Source of the DNA: Mytilus trossulus
Lineage: Eukaryota; Mollusca; Bivalvia; Mytilida; Mytilidae
DNA: 64,000 bases
Assembly (NCBI RefSeq): GCF_036588685.1
Contig: NC_086378.1
Location: 45,051,578-45,115,577, forward strand
Direction of reading: 5' to 3'
A program made the translations under genes and the position numbers. The notes below the pieces were generated by a model. It was not told where the DNA came from and searched no databases. It saw nothing but the letters and a program-made list of their open reading frames with translations. Shown in pieces: positions 12,583 through 24,500 of the stretch (position 1 is its first letter; every line of letters starts with the position of its first letter).

Positions 12583-15500
12583 AATTCAAGTAAATATTGA
12601 AGGGTCTCCTGTCCTCAGTTCCATTGACTTTTTTATAAAGGATCCTAGTGTATTCACTTGTATTGGTGCTGATGGGTTAAGTATATATATATAACTTTGT
12701 CATTGTCAGTGAGATTAGCAAATGAATTACTTTCTCTGTTAATGCAATTAAAATATTAATCTAATATTTGAATTATGAGAACAATTTATTAACAAATGTA
12801 TCTCATCATCTAGTACTTTACATTTTTTGCAAAGTCTCTCTTCACGAGGAACTTTATGTACCGTAAAAACGGGAAACTATTTTACATTACTAAAACGTAA
12901 ATATATATATATATATATCTTTGGAGTGAAAATTGGAAATTTGATATCATTTAAAGACAAAGTAAGAGCTATGTTCGCCGACTTTATGTGCTTCATATAG
13001 AAATGGTCACCTAAATTGAAAGAAATTCAATCAGATATATTTAAGGGGAAAAAGAGGTTTAGACCTCAGTTTCAATTTTCAGATTCAGTTTAACGTGCAA
13101 AAGGTGTATACATTTTTTTAAGAAAATCAGTGACATATATATAGCCCATTTAGTGTAACTTGACCTTAGAACTGTTAGCATATAGTATTAAAATCATCAG
13201 AGAAACAAATACCACCACTAAGACACGACTAAGTATCGTGCAATACATTATTTATCAACTCTAGACAGTTAAATTTTAAATATTTAAATGTCTCGGTGAG
13301 CCTCGTGTTTTAAAATTGAAAATTTAACTTTTCTCGAGTGTATAGATATCATACTTGTCATATCACTATAAAATTCCTGCCGTAAATAGTATGGAATTCA
13401 AATTATCTCATCTCATCCATATTTCAGCTATTTAAAAAAATGTTGACACTCCATCGTACCATGACTCGAGTTCATACGATTCTTTTAAGGGTTTCTCTTG
13501 ATGGTATACAAGTTTAAAAAAAAAACGAAAAACTACCCTCAAAATTACTTTTTATTTTCAATATGCATAACATCATGTAAAGATTTTATACAACTTAGCT
13601 TTTTCGAATTTCAAAGGTACCGAAATGGAGAAATGGATGGACGTATGAACTTGCGGAGTCTACTTGTAAAGAGTATCTTAACGAAAGATTTCCACCTGAT
13701 TTAAGTGAAATAACTGGAGAATATCCAGATGACTACATTGGAACCTGTATTGATGATATAAAGGTATTTATCGGTCGTCCCACGGTCTATATCACTCTGT
13801 TCAGCTCTTAATATTACTCCATATCATGTCTTTGTGATGTCAAATACGTTGACCCGGCCTTAATAACTTTGACCTGGACATATCAGCGACGTCATAATGT
13901 TTGAACCGACGTTAATAACTTTGACCCGAACTTATCAAGTCTTCTTTTGTTTGCTGGTGAAACAAAGAAAACACTTCTGAAACAAGCAAATATAGCCAGA
14001 TAAATCGATTATCAGATTATCTGCATAATGATATTGTAAAATATCAGCTGCTTGGCATTATATGAAGGCTTTTTGATCTCGTTCGCTACACTCACTCGAC
14101 AAAAAGCTTCATATTATGTCTCGCAGCTGATATTTTACGATATCAACATGCAGATAACCTGATAATCGGTACTTTTCATGCCCCGCATTTTATAGTTCCG
14201 ATAGTCCGTCCCACATCATTTTAAATTTTAGTTTTATCATGTTTATGTACAAAATAATTATTTGCCTAATCTAGAGATTATATGCTGATATCGTAGTTCA
14301 CTTAACGTGAAATTGTGAAAGTTTAAGCTAGGCATTGTGTATTGTTTTTTCTTATGTTATCTAGAACTGACAGCTAGTCATTTTATAAACCTTTTACAAG
14401 TTTATTTTGAGACATATTATTTTTCAGAGAATGGTGCCACAGTTATATATATGCATCTTCTAACATTAAAGAATCCATACAAACACATTGCTTTCTGTTA
14501 TTCTTTGTTTGATATAGTATAACAGTTGCCTAGACATGTTTTGATAACAAACTGTTGTCTCTAATTCTTCAATTTAAGATAATATAATTTTTTTTCCCGA
14601 AAGAAAAATAGACAGTAGTATCAATAATGATGAATGGATTGATAAATGTAAAGGTCAAAAGGGAAATTTGTTCGTCATCTTTAGAACATTCCACTCTGCT
14701 ATAAATTAATATCAAAAAGTTCAAATATGCAAGGCAAAATATTCTCGTTCCAAATACAACTGTCTGTAAGAAAACATCATAACCGGTTATATTCATAACA
14801 CAAATTGGCAGTATTACCATGCAGTTGTTGTGTAAATTTTGTTGCCTAATTAAAACATATTGTGGATATTTTCATATATTTAATGATTCATCAACTCTTT
14901 CTTATTCAACACTTGCTTAAATGAAGGAAAATATGAAACATGTGTTTTGTATTAATTATTTTTTTATTTTTTGTACTTACAGGCTGCAAGGGATACATCT
15001 TTTATGTCTACAACTTTGGCCACCATGCTTACGTCCGCAAAAACAGAATTGGAAAGGAACCAAACTCTAAAGGAACAAACAACAGAAGACGGTAAAACTG
15101 TGCTTGAAAAACTCACAAGTCTACTGTGTTTAAACAACTGTAGTTCTAATGGGAACTGTATCAAAGGTACGTTACATATCAAACCGTAATAAATGATATT
15201 GTTAGTGTATACTTTATTTTTTTATCTGAGAGGTGGAAGTTGTATATGATTATGTATTTCTCCTCTGGATCAGATTCTAATTTCACCAAACATATTTTGT
15301 ATTCCCAGAACTACTATCAAACTACCGGTTTCTGACGTTACTACAATTAGGGATTTGGGTTTATATGAGTGGAACAATATCAAATGTGTCCCGTGGGAAA
15401 TATCTTCTTGTGTGTGCATCTCAGAATGGTAATGGAGCAGAGTGTTTTTTTTGGTGCAAAAAGTTCAGTAAAAAAATCAAATTACTGTACATTGTACTTG

Positions 15501-18500
15501 TAGTCACTTTGCTTTCGTTCTACCATGAAAAGCACTTTATTTATATAAGATGTTTTAGAAGAATTACACATAGACCTTGAAACAGTCGTTAACTAAATGC
15601 ACATGGTCTATTCGTTCAGACACAAAATTCAACACATCATCTTTCATTAGAGAATCGTCTCGTTTTAGATTATCTAAGAGGCTACGGAATTGTTATTCCA
15701 GGCGTTGGGTTCAAAATTTGATATTTCGCTTTCAATATATATTGCAAAATGTTTTGATGGTTGCATTCAAATGCCTAATATGTTTCTATACTTATTAATA
15801 AGGTATTATAAAAATCAATGAATTTGTTTTAACGATGAGCATATGTTAAGTGTAAAATGTTTTGAGCGTTTTACTAAGCAAATGGCTTATAGAAGCATCC
15901 TTCAAGAAAATCGATGTACCATGATTTTCAGTCTCATATGGTTTATAACGATATTTTGAGGCGACGAAAGTGAAATGGTATTGTCAATTTGTTGTCCATT
16001 TAAGTTTTTTAAAACAAATTGACTTGTTTCTTTTTATAAACAGGTATATGCATTTGTGAATCCATGTTTGGTGGAGAGGATTGTTCCAAGTCAAGGACTA
16101 CAGCACCTACCAACATAAGTGTACCTGAACTAGGATTATGTCAATCTAGAGCTAGATCATGTAAAAAGACTAACATTATGGGTCATTTTATGCCTCCTGA
16201 TGTATGGTGCAACATTAAACATTTTGAGGTATTTTATAATTTGACGTTTGAATAATATTGACCACCATTAATCTAGGATGAATTTAATAAGTTTATTCCA
16301 TAGAATATAACGTTCATTACGTAGATTCATTACATACAGTATGTGGATTTTATTAAATTCATTCCAATGAATATTTTATATTTTAAGATTTATTCTATTT
16401 CCTTTACTCAACTTTTCCCAATGGCACTAGTTCCCTCAAAACTAGCTCCTCTAGCATTGGGATATATCAGGAAAACGATTAAGACCTTTGAAATCAGTGC
16501 TTTATTGCTAAGATGTCTGAGGTATAACTATGGAATCCACTTTTATTTCAATAACGACCAATTCACCGAAAAGGACATTTGCCTCTGAAGTTGTAGACAA
16601 TACATTCTGTGTTAATCAGAATGAAAAATTATTGGTTCAATATGGGCAACAGTATATCGAATGAAATATATGAAAACGCTTGGAAAAGGAAGATGTATAT
16701 ACATAATGCCACATGTAAGAATTGCTTCATAATAATCTCTATACCAAACAACGGTCAACTGCAATAAAGAAATGTATTAATCATAATTACAAACGTTTAC
16801 ATTTTATCAATTCTTTTAAATCAAAAGATTGCTAAACTACAGAAAACCCAGCGTAATCTTTAAAATCATACTTTAAAGACGGCATTCAATGTACCGACAG
16901 ATGTCTGCCTGCTCGTCGTACAATCTAAAATTGATCTCAACATTATGAAAAATTGAAAAGATTAATTTCATTATTGCAATTCTAATTTTGAGAAGGAATT
17001 CAAATGAGTGGTGCAACTCTATTTTACCGCATCCAAGATCTGTTCTCTAGAGTTGTGGGATTTATTGCCGAATTTTCGTAAGGAATCCGTTTATGTCCGT
17101 ATCTTGATCTCATTACTTTAAAATGTTGAGAACAATTTCGAGTACGATTAAAGAAAATTTGCATGTTTGCGTCATTTGAGAGGACTTTTTTAACAGCATG
17201 TATGCGCAGATCTGTTAGCAATGACAAAAAAAAATCAAAATTTTTATAAGTATACTGTATACATATATATATAAAGTAAATTTACAGATCTAACATTGTT
17301 TGGTTGATGTTCAGACGAGTTGTATATACATAATGTACACAGCCATGTATCACCATCATTGATGGCGATCCAATGGATACATCTGTTGTAGAGTTGTCAC
17401 TGACTCAGACGTACTTATAAATATAATTATTTTCTGTGACTATATCTTACATTAATTTGTAGGATCCTTTACTATAGATAATTGAGCTGATCTGTAACAA
17501 TAACATCTCCATGCCTTATATATCATGTACTGTAGTTCGCCGCTAGGTTAAAACTGACGAGGAAAGGAAACACACGGCCACTGAAAGCTTTATTATTTGT
17601 AGAGCCCATGTGGTCGTGTTGTCTAGCGGGACGGCTAGTTACGATATCACAGTAGCGTGGGTTTGAATCCAGGCGAGGGAAGAACAAAAAATTTGCGGAA
17701 GCAAATTTACAGATCTTACATTGTTGGGTTGATGTTTAGACGAGTTGTATATATATATATATATGACGTTATATGTGAAGTGTACACGATATAAAGAATC
17801 GAACTAACATGCAAGGCAATGTGTTGTCAAAATGTTTAAAAGTAAAATATTTTCTCAAAATCTTTATGCAGTACATTTCATTCAGTTGTTACTTTATCTG
17901 GTTTTCAGATCCTCGAAAATAACAGATCATATACAGGACCACCAACTATTTCGAAAGCAGTAATCAAACATTCTTACATGGTGTCGTGTGAGTTTGCAAA
18001 TGCTAGACGAAAAAGATCAACGTCCAACGCAACGGTCTTTGCCGATGGTTATGATATTAAGTTATCCAATGATGGTTCCAATTATGGTGAAGTGGTCACT
18101 TTAATTGTGTATGACGATGAATGTTATTCCTGTGACACAGTTAACGTCACGTGTACTGCTATTGTAAGTTACTTTTTTCTTCTCGTCTGTCTTTTCATAT
18201 CGCTAGCTTGAACCCTTTTGTGAATAAAACAATTATACCATTACTTTAGAATTGTATCCCTCGCTGAAAAACGTCATATCATTACTGTTAAGGTCAAGTT
18301 ACAGTAAATGGGCTATGTCACAGACTTCAGTAAAATTTGGCATACAACTCTGGCTCGATGAACTTCAACTGAAAATCGAAAAAAATATTGCATTTATCTC
18401 AATTATCATTTGAAATATTACTGATTAAATTCTTACAAAATGGGTGAACATTTGTATAGAAAGCACATAAAATCGGCGAAAACCCTTCTAAAATTTGTCT

Positions 18501-21500
18501 TTAAATCGCCAAATCTCTAATTCTACTAAATATTTTTTTCTTAAAAAAACTATATGTTGTTGATACATAAACTTCCGTTATAATGATGCAGAATAAAGAT
18601 AGGGTCACCGACTTCGTTTTTACGGTATACATCATTCAAAGTTGAGTTCTTTGTGAAAAAATCCAACAAAACGTCGACATAATCGTAACGTTATCGCGTT
18701 GCAGACCGTAAAACGTTGATTTTTGACGTGTTTCACTACCATCAAGGAAACAAATTGATTATTAGACAAAAAAAGAAGTCGGTGACCCTATGAACATTTT
18801 ATATCATTAAAACAGAAATTTATGTGTCAACAATATATAGTTTTTTTAAGAAAAATCTATGGAGTAGAATTAGAGATTTGGCGATTTTAAGACAAATTTA
18901 AGAAGGTTTTTCACCGATTTTATGTGCTTTCTATACAAATATTCCCCACTATTGAAAGAAATCAATCTGCAATTTTTCAGATAATAAAAGAGATAAATGT
19001 ATTATTTTTTCGATTTTCAGTTGTTGTTCAACGAGTCATGGTTGTATGCAAATTTTTAGCAAAAAATGCGACATAGCCCATTTACTGTTCCTTGACCTTA
19101 ATTCTTTACCTAAAATTGAACATCTTTCTTCTCAAATTCATTGTTTAATTGTACGGGTTTAGTTTGTCCGTGGTCCCCAGGGTGACTTATACAACAAAAA
19201 TAGTAATATGCAAATCTCAAGTTTGTCATAATGAATTATCTTATGATTAGAGCATCTGTTTTGCATTCCATGTCATATAAAAAAAAAAGCATCCACGTCC
19301 GGTTGAAGCTATGCTGTAAGTGTCACATTCCTTATAATTCAAAATATGCAGGTGCAGTAAAATGTGTACAGCAATTCTCAGACATGTCCGTAGTTTGTCA
19401 GTTACAAGGATATATTTTTTTCTATCGTCTTGCATTTACTCTCTTTGGCAGTCCATTTTTTACCTGTATCATGCTCGAAAAACATGTTTTGCCTTCTTGT
19501 TTGGGGTCAATGTTTAACTGTTCTCGTCTTGAAAATGTTCTAATTTGATGTCTTAACTATTGATCTTATATACTTAAAATTAAGGCGGTATTAACAATCA
19601 TGCGTCGCACATTGATGGACAAAAGGTAGAATTTGTTCAATCTTTTCGAGAGAACAAATGGCATTAGTTGATGATTGATTTATTGATTGCTTTTTCACAC
19701 CACTTTCAACACTTTTGGCAAATTCGTGACCCTTCAATTTTTATTTGTTGAGGAAGCCGATCAAAGTGAAAGCACTTGTCACGTGCAAGATTCGAATAAA
19801 ACCCGAGTGTTTACATACTAGGTATACAGTAGTTGGAATAGTTATACCACTTGGCCACAGAGGCCAACGGAACAGATATCACATTTTGTCGATTTGCACC
19901 AAGCGATTGGCTATATTTGCATTTTTAAAGTGGAAAGGGATTAATATAAGTTGCACTTTAAAATAAATATGTTTAAACAAAAAATTGCATTTTTATGTGT
20001 ATTTTCCGAACTTAAACGATATCAAATGCGTTGGTAAGAATTTCTTGGTATTTGTAAGCAATATTTAACCATAAATATATAAGGTGCAATTATTTGATTT
20101 TTGATTTTGATTGGCGACTTTAAGGTTTGAACTTTCCTCGGAACTCGGTATTTTTGATATCGTGAGAGGAACATGTAGAGGGGTAGTTGGTTAGCATTAT
20201 TTTGCGGATATTCTACTAGATATTCATTTTTTTGTTTGCCATGCATTCAGTCTTTGATTTATTGTTTCAGTTTTTATCACAACTGTTATTGCATCTTGCT
20301 GATTGTTCATTTTCGTTCTGTCTTATGTACAATGTCATTTATTTTCAACTATTACCAAGTTAGGATATTCATTTTTAAACTCCGCCCTGATTGGTCGGGT
20401 TATTGTTGTCTCTTGGACATGGTTCTTCGACTATGTACTAGAACAACACATGCGGGTTTTTTTATTGATTTGTTTAATTTTTTCTCACAAGTGCCTTGAC
20501 TTAGTTTAATAGCTGTAAACGTTAGGGTTTCTCAGTGTTGAGGAGTGTACAGTATAGTGTATTGATTTATTTGCAACAACTCAAATTTCTGTGTTATTTT
20601 ATCTCGTATGGAGAGTTGTCTCATTGGCAATCATAGCAAATCTTCTTATTTTTATATTAAAGTCAGTGTGCTCAAATACAAATACATTTTTATTTTAAAG
20701 TCAGTGTGCTCAAATACAAATATTTTTTTAAAGGAAACGTGTCCTCTGACAAGAACTGAACAAACAGAATCAGGTATGTACATCTTATATGGCAGATATA
20801 ACATGTGGAAGACAAGAAACTTTCTAATAGTTCTATTCAAATATTTTTTTTCAGCTTTCGATTAGCAAATTAAAATCATTTTGAAACGTATAAATATATT
20901 TACCAATTATTCTAAGGTTTTATAATGACATAACAACTGAAATCATTACACTGACAAAAGAGGAAATTCCAACGGTTCTTTGAAACCTGAAAAGAACTTA
21001 AGAATAGTTTTCCGAATCTGGAAAATTGCTCATTGGTAACAATGGAGGAGTCGATACATATAAAACACTTAACCAGAAAAAAAACTTGTCATGGTAAGGA
21101 TCCAAAATAGCTGAAAAGATTCTGAAGTCATTTTTCCATTCGTTCAGTTTTCTAATATGGTCAAGTGTATAATTTCGATTCTTTTGGGAATTAACATTCT
21201 GCAATTTTGTTAATACGTGTTTGCTATACAGATGCCATCATCATTAATATACTTGTGGGGGATAACAACATTTGTTTTTAAAACAACCGGAAATCTGCTG
21301 GCTAGAAATATGTTTTATAGCGCTGGGTAACTTTGCTTTTTGAGTCTTTGATTTCTGAATTGTAGAAACCTTGAGCATTTAAAGATGCGTATACGAGTCT
21401 ATACATATTGTAAAAAATGTGAAGTCTTAATCGAACTGTGTTTTGAAAAAAAAAAACACTACTAAGTTGTTGATATAATTGTCTGTTGCAGATCTTGTTT

Positions 21501-24500
21501 TTTTTTCATTTGTTCTTAAACCGTTTCTGTGTGTGATACATTTTAGTGTTGTGTCGTTGTTCTCCTCTTATATTTAATGTGTTTCCCTCGGTTTTATTTT
21601 GTTATATATCCGATTTTGTTTTTTGTCCATGGATTTATGAGTTTTGAACAGCGGTATACTACTGCTGCCTTTATTTCAATCTTACGAAACCAGGTTCCTA
21701 AATGTTTGTTCAAAATCTACTATTGAAATTAGAATGTTGTATATCAAGCAAATTAAAGATTCAATCTGTGAACGAGCACGAAATTCGTTCCTATTCAATT
21801 CTAAAAAAGAAATCAATTTTAGATGAATATTTATTAAATTCAGATATTTCAATCGTTTTACAAATTACTAAATTGTTGAATATGTTTCCATTAATCGTCT
21901 GATTTTGATTAATGTATATTGAAATGGTTATATTTATAAATTATTTTTTTACATCATTTTAAATTTTTGAAATACTATGGCTTTCCTACCTCAGGAATAG
22001 ATTACCTTAGCTGTATTTGGCAAAAATTTTAGGAAATTTGATCAACAATGCTCTCCGACTTCGTACTTTATTATGTCGTTTTTACTTTTTTTGGATTCGA
22101 GCGTCATTCATGAGTCTTTTGTAGACGAAAAGCGCGTCTGGCGTATATACAATATTTAATCCTGGTATCTATGATGAGTTTATCTCCAATAAATCAGTAT
22201 CCTCAAACAAATGAAAATCAATAATGATTGATCCAATACATCATTTAAGAACATTTACATGTATAGAATATAACTCACAAAATACAATTTCATGGACACA
22301 AAGCGAAAAAGTGATTAAAATAGTTAAAAATTTTGTGGTTGGTTGTTTCATGAGGATTATTACCGTTTCAATCATAATGTTATTGTTACTTTTTCTACTG
22401 TTTCACAATATATTGTTAAAAAAACCAACTCAAAAACTTGCCGGCAAACCCTCAATAGTCAAATGTGATTCCATTGAGAAAAATCCGTGCTTTGTTTTCA
22501 CAAAACATTTTCCAAAATAATCGCAGGGTTTTCAATGAGCTATAGAATTGATACCTCACACTTACAAATTGCATACATCTTGTAAATTAGTCAGAATCTG
22601 ATGTTCAGTCATTTAGAACCGTTAAGGCGTGACGTCGTGTATTTTGATAAATTGTATGATTTGATGTAAAACTAAATAAAATTGGTTCATTTAAAGACAA
22701 AATATATAGTTCACTTGTCGATGTGTTTTTTTATTTGCCATATGATTGAGGACTTCCGTTTTAAATTTTCCTCAAAGTTCAGTATTTTCTTGTGATTTTA
22801 CTTTTTGCTAACATGCTGTATTTCTATTACGCAAGCTATATTGTCTCCATTAGACAACATCCACAATGCCCACGTAAAGATGTGCACAATTTGGTTAAAA
22901 TTTTGTAACTGTTTTATCAGAGTAAGTTTTAGAGTATCGCACTATAAAATAACGAATACTCATCAGTTATTCAACATCTAATTGAAATCTCTTATCCAAA
23001 AAGAATTCTGTCTTTCTTGATAATTTCTTTTTCAGCAGCTTGAAAAATTAATCTCAATACGACTGACATCCTAACATGAAATTTATTTGTAGGAAAAGTA
23101 CAGAATGAGGAAAACGATGATAACAATGTTGTATTACCTGTTAGTATTATAGCTGGACTTATTGTTCTTGCAGCGTTGATTGGGTTCATCGTTAACCAAA
23201 TCAAACATAAAGATATCGGGTAAATAAAAGTATTAGTAGTGTTTTAATGGGATTTCATCAATGCTTACTGAGGTTACGAAATAGATAGACTGATGGTTTT
23301 CTGATGAAGGGAAATCGCAAAAAGTTCCTCGTTTGCACACATTATAAAGCCCTTCTGTTAGTTCACATGAGTATCACCAGCTCAGAAGTCATTGCTTCAG
23401 AACTAATATGTTTGAAATTCAATGTTGATATATAGATTTCACAACTGCAATAAAGGTATTACGATATTTCTCCACTCGAGACAGTTAAATTTTAAAATCT
23501 AAAGCGCGAGGCTTGCCGAGCTTTTTAAATAATTAGAATTTAACTGTTGAGAGCATGGAGAGTGGAGAGATATCGTAATACACGAGTTACAGTGGTGGAA
23601 TCTGTTTCTCTTATGATTTTTATCCTCCCTATTCAAAGATTTGAGGAAAGTTGTGTACTTTTGATGTGACGTCATCAGGCATGGTCGCCTTTTTTCATGA
23701 CGTCCTACAATAAAAATTAACGTCACAATTAACAAATTTTTCTCACATCGGTCGGGAAATGAGAAAACAGCACAAAATTTGAGAATATTTAATTTCGAGC
23801 TTTCAGTTTCTTAAAATAAACTATCATTTTATTCTTATACAGGGATAAATACTTAATCACATAAGTCTCCTTTAAGACAAAGTAAATGAATGTAAACATT
23901 TTCATCGACCTTCATAAGTTAGTGATTTCTCATAAGCAAATGCAATATACCCATGAGTCACTGCTAGGTGTAAAAATGAATATTCCATTAAGGCAGTTAA
24001 AAAACTAGTTTACAGTAAAACCTATAATAGATTAACCGGTTGTAGGTTTGTATTTCAATTATGACTGACAAATGAGGATAGCTTGACTAGGGTAGACAGT
24101 CTTAATTACAAAAGTCCACCTGTGTATTCCTATGTGAGTTGTTGCGAAAGTTGATTTTCTTCCATAAAATGTGGCTATTTTTTTTATTTAAAGTCAACAT
24201 TCAGAAATGACATAACGTTTTTATTCATCCCACACATCCAAGCTGTTGATCCATGTCAGAGTTAGACTTTCAACCAAATGGGATAAATAAAAAAAACAGC
24301 TAGCAAAATATCAAAAAGAAAATATAGACCGACCAACAACAATGCTACAACAGTTTAGTGACATAAGTAAGTGTAATATACATCCGTGTTTCATAGTGAA
24401 AGAAATTCCTAATAATTTCAACATTTATTAGCTTTCTTGTTTGAATTGTTTCACTTTGTCATTTCGGAGCCTTTTATATTTGACTATATATATATGCGGT

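Larger units (their letters stand above)
11980..13165. mobile_element. Old, interrupted TTAA foldback element
   Basis: Left end CTTAATGTCAAAG and right end GCCCATTTAGTGTAACTTGACCTTA match the ends of the 18292 element; internal blocks (AAGCACATGAAATCGACGA; GACTTCGTTTTT; ACTTTATGTGCTTC) also match it. It is split by (AATTC)n at 12447-12475, TA microsatellites and other sequence. Confidence 0.65.

Noticed and set aside
17612..17682. Genuine tRNA gene
   Set aside because: Pol III boxes are present, but acceptor and anticodon stems do not pair and the sequence continues into a SINE body that recurs nearby.
22224..22520. 98-codon ORF with a hydrophobic stretch
   Set aside because: AT-rich intronic DNA, no start context, no family resemblance; hydrophobicity comes from T-rich codons.
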